A DNA stretch of 64,000 bases, taken from the NCBI GenBank assembly GCA_019239975.1, contig JAFAZE010000095.1, positions 1 to 64,000 on the forward strand. Reading direction: 5' to 3'. Shown here piece after piece: positions 55,281 through 62,600 of the stretch. The translations under genes were made by a program, and so were the position numbers. Every line of letters starts with the position of its first letter. Position 1 is the first letter of the stretch. Source of the stretch: Streptosporangiaceae bacterium. Its GTDB lineage: Bacteria > Actinomycetota > Actinomycetes > Streptosporangiales > Streptosporangiaceae. The notes under the pieces are model-generated. The model ran no database searches, was not told the origin of the DNA, and worked only from the letters and a program-made list of their open reading frames with translations.

Positions 55281-57116
55281 ATGGCACATGCAGCATCGTC
55301 GCTGCACGTTGTCCGAGACCGGCTGGCCGAAGCGAGGGAGCGGTTCCTCGCGGCGGAGCCGGTGGATCCGCGTGCCGTGCGCGAGCCGATCCTTGCGTCG
55401 TGGCGCCGTTCCCGCGAGTGGAACGTCGCGGCCAACCGCATCCACCTGGACTATCTGCATGACCCCAACCTGGAGGGCACACTGGCCCGCAGCGCCGAAC
55501 CGGTGCTGCGGCAGCTGCACGAGCAGCTCGACGGCCAGCCGATCAGCGTCATCCTGACCGACGCCGACGGACTGGTGCTCACCAGGCTGACCGGGGACCA
55601 CGACCTGGAGCGTGCCCTCGACGGCATCAAGCTGGCCCCCGGCTTCAGCTACGCCGAAGACCGTGTGGGCACCAACGGCATCGGCACCGCGCTGGAGGCC
55701 GGCGGCCCCGCCCACGTCTTCGGTCATGAGCATTACGCGGAGTACCTGGAGCGCTTCGGCTGCGCAGGGGTACCGATCCACGACCCGGTCTCGGGCAAGA
55801 CGGTCGGCGTCATCGACCTCACCTGCTGGCGCAAGGACGCCGATCCGCTGATGATCTCGCTGGTGAAGTCGACCGCCGAGCAGATAAGGCGCGCCATGCT
55901 GGCCGCCGGCAGCAGCCGGGACTTCCACCTGCTCCAGGAGTACATGCGGGCCTGCCGGCGCACCGGCGGCATTGTGCTGGCTCTCGGCAACGACGTGGTC
56001 ATGCTGAACGATCACGCGCGCCGCGTGCTGGACCCCGGCGACCAGGCCGCACTGATCGGCCAGGCCACGGAGGCGCTGGCCGGGGGACGCGGGTCTCACG
56101 CCGGCGTCACGGTGAGCCTGCCCAGCGGCATGGTGGCGCGCGTGTTCTGCCGCCCGGTCGGCGACGGCCGGTTCTTTGACGGCGTGGTGCACGTGAAGCT
56201 GGTCGCGCCCGCCGCCCCCGCGGCCGAGGTGCCGGCGCCGCGGTCCGCCATGTACCTGCCGGGCCTGGTGGGCAGCGGCGTGCTGTGGCTGCGGGCGTGC
56301 CGCGAGGCGGAGACCGCCTACGACAGCGGGGACTGGCTGACGCTGGAGGGCGAGCCCGGCGCCGGCAAGCTGGCCCTGGTCCGCGCCGTACACCAGCGGC
56401 GGAACCCGGCCGCGCCGTTCCACGTGCTGGACGCGGCGGAATCCGGGACCGCGGCGGGTGGCACCCAGGACTGGCTCGTAAAGGTGCGCCACGAGCTGCT
56501 GGACGGCCGGGGAATGCTGGTCATCAGGCACGTCGACGCGCTGGCGGCCCGGCCGCTGCACGCGCTGGCCTGCGCGCTGCAGGAGGCGCGGACCGCCGAC
56601 CGCCATTGCCACCTTCGGGTGGCGGTGACGCTCAGCCGCGGCCGCGGGGGAGAGGACGGCACGAGGGGCGAGGACCTGGCCAGGCTGCTGCGGTTCTTCC
56701 CCGGGACCGTGCAGCTCCCGCCGCTCCGGCATCACGTCGACGACCTGCAGGAGCTGGTTCCGTTCTTCCTCGCCAGGCTCAGCCAGCACGGCCGCCTCAG
56801 CTGCTCACCCGAGGCGATGCAGCTGCTGATGCGGTCGGCATGGCCGGGCAACACCGATCAGCTGTGGCGGGTGCTCAGGCAGGTTGTGCAGCGCCGCCGG
56901 GCGGGCGCCATCATGCCGCGCGACCTGCCGCCGGAGTGCTGGACGGTGAGCCGCAGGCTGCTCAGCCCGCTGGAGTCGATCGAGCGGGACGCCATCGTGC
57001 AGAGCCTGCTCGACCACGACGGCAACAAGGTCAAGGCCGCGGAGGCGCTTGGCATGTCGCGGGCGACGATCTACCGCAGGATCCACGAGTACGGCATCGT
57101 CACCTCCGGCGCCTAA
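55281..57116 (+). CDS. mimR: AcoR/MimR-type transcriptional activator (GAF, AAA+, Fis HTH)
   Basis: The 611-aa regulator has an N-terminal GAF-type sensor (GFSYAEDRVGTNGIGTALEAG), an AAA+ module with Walker A EGEPGAGKL, and a C-terminal Fis helix (VKAAEALGMSRATIYRRIHEY). The GAFTGA loop that contacts sigma-54 is absent and Walker B is degenerate (MLVIRHVDAL), as in actinobacteria that lack sigma-54. It is divergent from the monooxygenase operon and probably activates it on substrate. ATG at 55281 has gggagg 5 bp upstream; GTG at 55266 is less likely. Its 3' 312 bp overlap the TetR frame. Confidence 0.92.
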   Translation: MAHAASSLHVVRDRLAEARERFLAAEPVDPRAVREPILASWRRSREWNVAANRIHLDYLHDPNLEGTLARSAEPVLRQLHEQLDGQPISVILTDADGLVLTRLTGDHDLERALDGIKLAPGFSYAEDRVGTNGIGTALEAGGPAHVFGHEHYAEYLERFGCAGVPIHDPVSGKTVGVIDLTCWRKDADPLMISLVKSTAEQIRRAMLAAGSSRDFHLLQEYMRACRRTGGIVLALGNDVVMLNDHARRVLDPGDQAALIGQATEALAGGRGSHAGVTVSLPSGMVARVFCRPVGDGRFFDGVVHVKLVAPAAPAAEVPAPRSAMYLPGLVGSGVLWLRACREAETAYDSGDWLTLEGEPGAGKLALVRAVHQRRNPAAPFHVLDAAESGTAAGGTQDWLVKVRHELLDGRGMLVIRHVDALAARPLHALACALQEARTADRHCHLRVAVTLSRGRGGEDGTRGEDLARLLRFFPGTVQLPPLRHHVDDLQELVPFFLARLSQHGRLSCSPEAMQLLMRSAWPGNTDQLWRVLRQVVQRRRAGAIMPRDLPPECWTVSRRLLSPLESIERDAIVQSLLDHDGNKVKAAEALGMSRATIYRRIHEYGIVTSGA

Positions 57117-57704
57117 GCTCCCGGCACCGTAGCGCAGCCCGTCCATCAGCAGGTCGAGCAGGCGGCCGGCCTGCTCGCGCCTGGCCGGCTCGCCGGCGGC
57201 GAGGGACACGCCGGACAGGCTCGCGAGCACGTCCTCCGGGCGCATGCCGGAGCGGACGGCGCCCGCCGCGGCGCCGGCCTGAAGCAGTGATGCGATCGCG
57301 CCGGTGAGCCGGGTGCGGCTGGTCGCGAAGGGGTTCCCGCCGGACGCGATAACCGCGCGCAACGCGTCGGCCATGCCGCGTTTGGTGGCCGTGTAGTCGA
57401 TGTAGCGGTCCATCCAGGTACGCAGCGCCGCGTCTGGCGGCATCGTGAGCAGCAGGCCGGGCACGGCGTCGCACAGCCTGGCGAGCTCGCTGCGGTACGC
57501 CGCCTCGATGAGCGCCTCGCGGGTGGGGAAGTGCCGGTAAAGCGTGCCGATCCCGACACCGGCGTCCTTTGCGATCGCGTCGAGCGTCGCGTCGAGCCCG
57601 TCGCGGGAGAACGCGCGCACGGCGGCGTCGAGCAGCCGGTCGCGGTTGCGCCGCGCGTCGGCCCGCAGCGGCCTGGCCCCAGTGGCCGGCACGGCCCCTC
57701 CCAT
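56805..57704 (-). CDS. TetR-family regulator with antisense C-terminal overrun
   Basis: The N-terminal HTH is clear: RDRLLDAAVRAFSRDGLDATLDAIAKDAGVGIGTLYRHF-type residues at 24-62, followed by a TetR ligand-binding domain to about residue 200 (LMDGLRYGAG). After this the frame has no stop and continues about 100 residues antisense to the end of mimR; the real protein may once have ended near 57110. ATG at 57704 is followed immediately upstream by an inverted repeat (57709-57764), so autoregulation is likely. Confidence 0.85.
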   Translation of the reverse strand: MGGAVPATGARPLRADARRNRDRLLDAAVRAFSRDGLDATLDAIAKDAGVGIGTLYRHFPTREALIEAAYRSELARLCDAVPGLLLTMPPDAALRTWMDRYIDYTATKRGMADALRAVIASGGNPFATSRTRLTGAIASLLQAGAAAGAVRSGMRPEDVLASLSGVSLAAGEPARREQAGRLLDLLMDGLRYGAGSLGAGGDDAVLVDPAVDRRPRHAKRLRGLDLVAVVVEQALHDGVPLDRLQRAEQPAAHRPALRRQVARHDGARPAALHNLPEHPPQLIGVARPCRPHQQLHRLG

Positions 57705-57708
57705 GGTT

Positions 57709-57764
57709 CCATGATCGTGGGTCAAAGGGCACCAGTAAAGGTGCACAACGACCCATGATCATGG
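57709..57764. promoter_or_regulatory. Large inverted repeat upstream of the tetR gene
   Basis: ccatgatcgtgggtc (57709-57723) and gacccatgatcatgg (57750-57764) pair at 14 of 15 positions; inside lies gcacc-agtaaa-ggtgc (57729-57744). It begins 4 bp from the tetR ATG and looks like its operator. Confidence 0.7.
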
Positions 57765-57871
57765 TCCGCGCAACAAAGGGGCCCTGGGAGCTGGCCGGTA
57801 GACGGCCAGCGGGCCAGGTAAAGCCACCGCCCGTTCCGTAAGAGCAGCGGCGAGCACCGGCTCCGGGCCCG

Positions 57872-59284
57872 TCAGATCCTGCCCCAGGCCTCGGTCAGCA
57901 CCTCGCGCAGGATCCGCTCCATCTCGTCGAAGTGCTCCTGGGTGCAGATGAGCGGCGGCGCGAGCTGCACCACCGGGTCGCCGCGGTCGTCGGCCCGGCA
58001 GATCAGCCCCGCGTCGAACAGCGCCTGGGACAGGAACCCGCGAAGCAGCCGCTCCGACTCGTCGTCGCTGAACGTCTCCCTGGTGGCCTTGTCCTTCACC
58101 AGCTCGATGCCGTAGAAGTAGCCGTCGCCGCGGACGTCGCCGACGATCGGCAGGTCGAGCAGTTTCTCCAGCGTCGCGCGGAACGCGCCCTCGTTGGCGC
58201 GGACGTTGCCGAGCAGGTCTTCCTTCTCGAAGATGTCCAGGTTTGCCAGCGCCACCGCCGCGGAAACCGGGTGGCCCGCGAACGTGACTCCGTGCAGGAA
58301 GGTCGACTGCCCGGAAAGGAACGGCTCCATCAGGGCGTCGCTGACCGCCATCCCGCCCAGCGGCGCGTACCCGGACGTCAGTCCCTTGGCGAAGGTGATG
58401 ATGTCCGGCTGGTAGCCGTACCGCGACGAGCCGAAATAATAGCCGAGCCTGCCGAACGCGCAGATGACCTCGTCGGAGACGAGCAGCACGCCGTGGCGCG
58501 TGCAGATCTCCCGCACCCGCTCGAAGTAACCGGGCGGCGGCGGGAAGCAGCCGCCGGAGTTCTGCACGGGCTCTACGTACACCGCGGCCACCGACTCCGG
58601 CCCCTCGCGCAGGATCGCCCGCTCGATCTCGTCCGCGGCCCAGGTGCCGAAGTCCTCGAGCGACCCCGCCGCGAAGCCGGGCGCGCGGTAGAAGTTGGTG
58701 TTCGGCACGCGGACGCCGCCCGGCGTCATCGGCTCGAACGGGTACTTGATGTCGGCGAGGCCGGTGACGGCGAGCGCGCCCATCGAGGTGCCGTGGTAGG
58801 CGATGTCGCGGCTGATCACTTTGTACCGTGCCGGCTGCCCGGTCAGCTTGAAGTACTGCTTGGCCAGCTTCCACGCCGACTCCACGGCCTCGGAGCCGCT
58901 GGTGGTGAAGAACACCCGGTTCAGGTCGCCCGGTGTCAGCTCCGCCAGCCGCCCCGCCAGTTCGACCGCCCGCGGGTGCGCGTAGGACCACAGCGGGAAG
59001 TACGCGAGCTCCGACGCCTGCCGCGCCGCCGCCTCGGCGATCTCCGTCCGCCCGTGCCCCACCTGCGAGACGAACAGCCCGGACAGCCCGTCCAGGTATC
59101 GCTTGCCGTGGTTGTCGTAGACGTAGACTCCGGACCCGCGCACGATGACCGGCACGTCGCTGGCGCCGTAGGCCGACATCCGGGTGAAGTGCAGCCAGAG
59201 GTTCCGCTTGGCGACGTCCTGGAGGTCGTGGCTGCCGGCGCGGCCGGCGCCGGTGGTGTCGCTGACGGTGTTGTCTGGTGTCAT
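57872..59284 (-). CDS. Class III PLP-dependent aminotransferase
   Basis: The 470-aa enzyme transfers the amino group from an omega-amino compound such as putrescine, GABA or beta-alanine to a keto acid. It shows GLSGLFVSQVGHG, the PLP phosphate motif TTSGSEAVESAWKLA, the HGTSMGALAVTG block, the DEVICAFGRLG aspartate and the PLP lysine region ITFAKGLTSGYAPLGG. The ATG at 59284 overlaps the lrp stop (ATGA); ATG at 59296 is also possible. With the aldehyde dehydrogenase and oxidase nearby it suggests polyamine breakdown. Confidence 0.94.
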   Translation of the reverse strand: MTPDNTVSDTTGAGRAGSHDLQDVAKRNLWLHFTRMSAYGASDVPVIVRGSGVYVYDNHGKRYLDGLSGLFVSQVGHGRTEIAEAAARQASELAYFPLWSYAHPRAVELAGRLAELTPGDLNRVFFTTSGSEAVESAWKLAKQYFKLTGQPARYKVISRDIAYHGTSMGALAVTGLADIKYPFEPMTPGGVRVPNTNFYRAPGFAAGSLEDFGTWAADEIERAILREGPESVAAVYVEPVQNSGGCFPPPPGYFERVREICTRHGVLLVSDEVICAFGRLGYYFGSSRYGYQPDIITFAKGLTSGYAPLGGMAVSDALMEPFLSGQSTFLHGVTFAGHPVSAAVALANLDIFEKEDLLGNVRANEGAFRATLEKLLDLPIVGDVRGDGYFYGIELVKDKATRETFSDDESERLLRGFLSQALFDAGLICRADDRGDPVVQLAPPLICTQEHFDEMERILREVLTEAWGRI

Positions 59285-59763
59285 CGCGTTCCCCATGAGT
59301 AGGTCTGCTTGCGTAGTTTCAGGTAGACGAACGTCTCGGTGCTGGTCACGGCCGGCACTCCGCGCACCCGGCCGAGGATCTCCAGCAGGTGGTCGTCGTT
59401 TTCGCAGACGACCTCGACCAGGAGGTCGAAAGATCCGGCGGTGATCACCACGTAGTCGATCTCGTCCATCGCGGCCAGGTGGTCGGCCACCTTCTCCAGG
59501 TCCCCGTCGCACTTGACCGTGATCATCGCCTGCCGCCGGAACCCGAGCGTGAGCGGGTCGGTGACGGCGACGATCTGCATCACGCCCGCCTCCTGCAGGC
59601 GCTGGACCCGCTGCCGCACGGCCGCCTCGGACAGCCCCACCGCCTTGCCGATCGCGGCGTAGGACCGCCTGCCGTCGGCCTGCAGCTGCTCGATGATCCG
59701 CTTGGAGATATCGTCGAGCACGGCCGTGGCGGCGGCCGGGAGCGCGCGCGGGGTATGTGCCAT
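59281..59763 (-). CDS. Lrp/AsnC-family regulator
   Basis: The 160-aa regulator has the N-terminal winged helix (DDISKRIIEQLQADGRRSYA, IGKAVGLSEAAVRQRVQRL) and a C-terminal RAM ligand-sensing domain (AMITVKCDGDLEKVADHLAA, AGSFDLLVEVVCENDDHLLE). GGAGG precedes the ATG at 59763. It is co-transcribed with the aminotransferase and divergent from the aldehyde dehydrogenase gene, so it likely controls both, responding to an amino compound. Confidence 0.95.
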   Translation of the reverse strand: MAHTPRALPAAATAVLDDISKRIIEQLQADGRRSYAAIGKAVGLSEAAVRQRVQRLQEAGVMQIVAVTDPLTLGFRRQAMITVKCDGDLEKVADHLAAMDEIDYVVITAGSFDLLVEVVCENDDHLLEILGRVRGVPAVTSTETFVYLKLRKQTYSWGTR

Positions 59764-59941
59764 GCGATCACTCCTCCAAGGGCGCGTCTACCCGAGAGCG
59801 CGCCGGGTACTTAACATGCTGTCATGCCAGGCCGTGATGTCAACTGATTTCGTAGATATAAGCAAGAATAGCTACTGAATCACTTGTAATGACCGTATAT
59901 CTCTGCGAAGCTCGTCGCTAGATGACCATTGGAGGCGGGAG

Positions 59942-61375
59942 ATGACCCGGACACCGCTGCGGAACTTCGTGAACGGGAAGCACGCCGACACCCGTGACGG
60001 CCGGCTGAGCGACCTGCTCGACCCCAGCACCGGCGAGGTGTACGCGCAGGCGCCGGTGTCCGGGCCGCAGGACGTGGACGAGGCGCTCCGCGCCGCCGCC
60101 GCCGCGTTCGGCGGCTGGCGGGACAGCACCCCGGCCGAGCGGAGCCTCGCCCTGCTCAGGATCGCGGACGCGGTCGAGAAACGCGCCGAGGAGATCACCG
60201 AGGCGGAGAGCGGGAACACCGGCAAGCCGGTCGCGCTGACCCTGTCGGAAGAGCTCCCGCCTTCCGTCGACCAGATCCGGTTCTTCGCCGGCGCCGCCAG
60301 GGTGCTCGAGGGCCGCAGCGCGGGCGAGTACATGGCCGACCACACCTCCTTCGTCAGGCGCGAGCCGGTGGGCGTGTGCGCCCAGGTGACGCCCTGGAAC
60401 TACCCGCTGATGATGGCGGTGTGGAAGATCGCGCCCGCGCTGGCGGCCGGCAACACGGTGGTGCTGAAGCCGTCCGACACCACGCCGGTCTCCACCCTGC
60501 TGCTCGCCGAGATCGCCGGCGAGTTCCTGCCGCCGGGCGTGCTCAACGTCGTCTGCGGCGACCGGGACACCGGCCGGGAACTCGTCCGGCACAAGATCCC
60601 GCGGATGGTGTCGATCACCGGCTCGGTGCGGGCCGGGATGGAGGTGGCTCGGGCCGCCGCCGAGGACCTGAAGCGGGTGCATCTCGAGCTCGGCGGCAAG
60701 GCCCCGGTCATCGTGTTCGACGACGCCGACGTCGAGGCCGCGGCCGAGGGCATCGCCGGCGCCGGCTACTTCAACGCGGGCCAGGACTGCACGGCCGCGA
60801 CCCGGGTGCTGGCCGGCCCGGGCATCGCATCAGACCTGACGGCAGCGCTCGCCGAGCAGGCGCGGGGCACGACCACCGGCGGCCTCGACGTGCCCGACGC
60901 GGACTACGGCCCGCTGAACAACCCGAACCAGCTCGCCCGCGTCTCAGGCTTCTTCGAGCGGATCCCCGCGCACGCCGAGGTGGTCACCGGCGGCCACCGG
61001 GCGGGCTCACGCGGGTTCCTGTTCGAGCCGACCGTGGTGTCCGGCCTGAACCAGGACGACGAGATGATCCAGAACGAGATCTTCGGCCCGGTCATCACCG
61101 TCCAGCGGTTCACCGACGAGGAGGAGGCGCTGCGCTGGGCCAACGGCGTGGAGTACGGGCTGGCGTCCAGCGTCTGGACCCGGGACCACGGCCGGGCGAT
61201 GCGAATGGCCCGCCGCCTGGACTTCGGCGCGGTCTGGATCAACACGCACATCCCGATCGTCGCCGAGATGCCGCACGGCGGCTTCAAGCACTCCGGCTAC
61301 GGCAAGGACCTGTCCATGTACGGCTTCGAGGACTACACCCGCATCAAGCACGTCATGAGCTACATCGGCTCGTGA
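59942..61375 (+). CDS. Aldehyde dehydrogenase (gamma-aminobutyraldehyde dehydrogenase-like)
   Basis: The 477-aa NAD(P) enzyme has [29 protein letters not shown], the catalytic glutamate in [11 protein letters not shown] and the catalytic cysteine in [14 protein letters not shown]. The FNAGQDC variant is typical of aminobutyraldehyde and betaine aldehyde dehydrogenases. It would oxidise the aminoaldehyde made by the transaminase or oxidase. An AT-rich 178-bp gap separates it from lrp. The upstream ggaggcggg is a good ribosome site. Confidence 0.95.
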   Translation: MTRTPLRNFVNGKHADTRDGRLSDLLDPSTGEVYAQAPVSGPQDVDEALRAAAAAFGGWRDSTPAERSLALLRIADAVEKRAEEITEAESGNTGKPVALTLSEELPPSVDQIRFFAGAARVLEGRSAGEYMADHTSFVRREPVGVCAQVTPWNYPLMMAVWKIAPALAAGNTVVLKPSDTTPVSTLLLAEIAGEFLPPGVLNVVCGDRDTGRELVRHKIPRMVSITGSVRAGMEVARAAAEDLKRVHLELGGKAPVIVFDDADVEAAAEGIAGAGYFNAGQDCTAATRVLAGPGIASDLTAALAEQARGTTTGGLDVPDADYGPLNNPNQLARVSGFFERIPAHAEVVTGGHRAGSRGFLFEPTVVSGLNQDDEMIQNEIFGPVITVQRFTDEEEALRWANGVEYGLASSVWTRDHGRAMRMARRLDFGAVWINTHIPIVAEMPHGGFKHSGYGKDLSMYGFEDYTRIKHVMSYIGS

Positions 61376-61433
61376 CATCGGCGGCCGCCCGCGCTGGCTG
61401 AAGATCAAAATCAGTCTTCCGAACGGGCGGTGG

Positions 61434-62525
61434 TCACTCCGGCCGCGGACCCGGCTTCCCCGCGTCCGGGCGCGCCCAGATGCCACGGTCGTGCATGAGC
61501 GCGATCTGCTTGTCGATGACCTCGCGGCGGTATTCGGCGTGCTTGTACGGGGCGCGGCCGAGGTAGAGGTTCCTGGGGTAGACCGGTTCTTCGTAGATGA
61601 GCTGGTACTGCTCGGTGGTGAGGTCCTTGATCCAGTTGTCCCACTGCGCGCTGGCGCGGAACCGGCGCAGCGCGTCGATGTCGATGGTCCCGGCGACCCA
61701 GGAGGACCCGCCGCTGTAGTCGTGCCGGCCGATGATCTGCCCGCGGTAGTCGATCACGGCCGACCCGCCGCCGAAGGTGTCGATCGGGACCGTGGACTCA
61801 GCGTTCAGGTAGTAGGTGCCGACGTTGCACGCGATCAGGTACAGGTTGTTGTCGAGGGCGCGCGCCCGGTTCTGGACCTCGAACAGGCCGTTGCCCACGT
61901 GCGGGTGCGGATAGGGCCCGCGGTAGACGACCTCGGCGCCGTTCATGGCCAGGCCGCGCGCGTTCTCCGGGTACGAGCCCTCGTTGGCCATCAGAAACCC
62001 GAGCCTGCCGATCGCGGTGTCGGCGACCGGGTAGAACGCGTCCAGGTTACGGCCGTACAGCTCGATCCACCTGTCCCAGACGTTGTGCGGCGTGAGCGAG
62101 TGCTCCACCGGGAGAAGCGGCACCACCTTGTGGTGCCGGAGGATCACGTCGCCCTCCGGGCTGAGAACGAAGCCGACGTTGAAGAAGCGGCCGGGGAATT
62201 CCGGATGCCGCGCTTTCGCCTGCGCCATCAGGAAGACGTTCCACTGCCGGGCCAGCGCGCCGAGATAATCAGTCTCCGGTCCGGGGATGTCGATCGCGCA
62301 TTCCCTGGCGAACTCCTCGTGGTCGAGGTCGAGCACCTCGTCGTTGAACCCCTGCAGCGCGCCCTCCGGGACCGCGATGAGCCGCACCGGCAGGTCCAGG
62401 CTGGACAGCCACGACGCGGCCTTGATCAGGTGCGAGAGGTGCTCGAGGTTGGTCTTGATCTCGTCACGGTGGCGGATGCCGCGCATGGTGGGTACCAGGC
62501 CAAGGGCCTGATAGGGCTCTGTCAT
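61434..62525 (-). CDS. Nitrilase-superfamily protein lacking the catalytic cysteine
   Basis: The 363-aa alpha-beta-beta-alpha protein has two of the three catalytic residues, Glu54 (AVPEGALQGF) and Lys133 (LRHHKVVPLL). At the place of the nucleophilic Cys (usual pattern GxxxCWE/D) it reads LGFLMANEGSYPENAR, with Ala180 where Cys is expected. The rest of the fold is well kept (GAEVVYRGPYPHP, ALDNNLYLIACN). It may be inactive as an amidase, use another mechanism, or bind a ligand. It is convergent with the aldehyde dehydrogenase and divergent from the FAD oxidase. Confidence 0.88.
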   Translation of the reverse strand: MTEPYQALGLVPTMRGIRHRDEIKTNLEHLSHLIKAASWLSSLDLPVRLIAVPEGALQGFNDEVLDLDHEEFARECAIDIPGPETDYLGALARQWNVFLMAQAKARHPEFPGRFFNVGFVLSPEGDVILRHHKVVPLLPVEHSLTPHNVWDRWIELYGRNLDAFYPVADTAIGRLGFLMANEGSYPENARGLAMNGAEVVYRGPYPHPHVGNGLFEVQNRARALDNNLYLIACNVGTYYLNAESTVPIDTFGGGSAVIDYRGQIIGRHDYSGGSSWVAGTIDIDALRRFRASAQWDNWIKDLTTEQYQLIYEEPVYPRNLYLGRAPYKHAEYRREVIDKQIALMHDRGIWARPDAGKPGPRPE

Positions 62526-62600
62526 GCCTCATCCCTTTCGGCCTGCGGGCCGCTGTTTCCCCTGTTGTACCTGAAATCGGTGATCGTGTGTACTGCAGGC

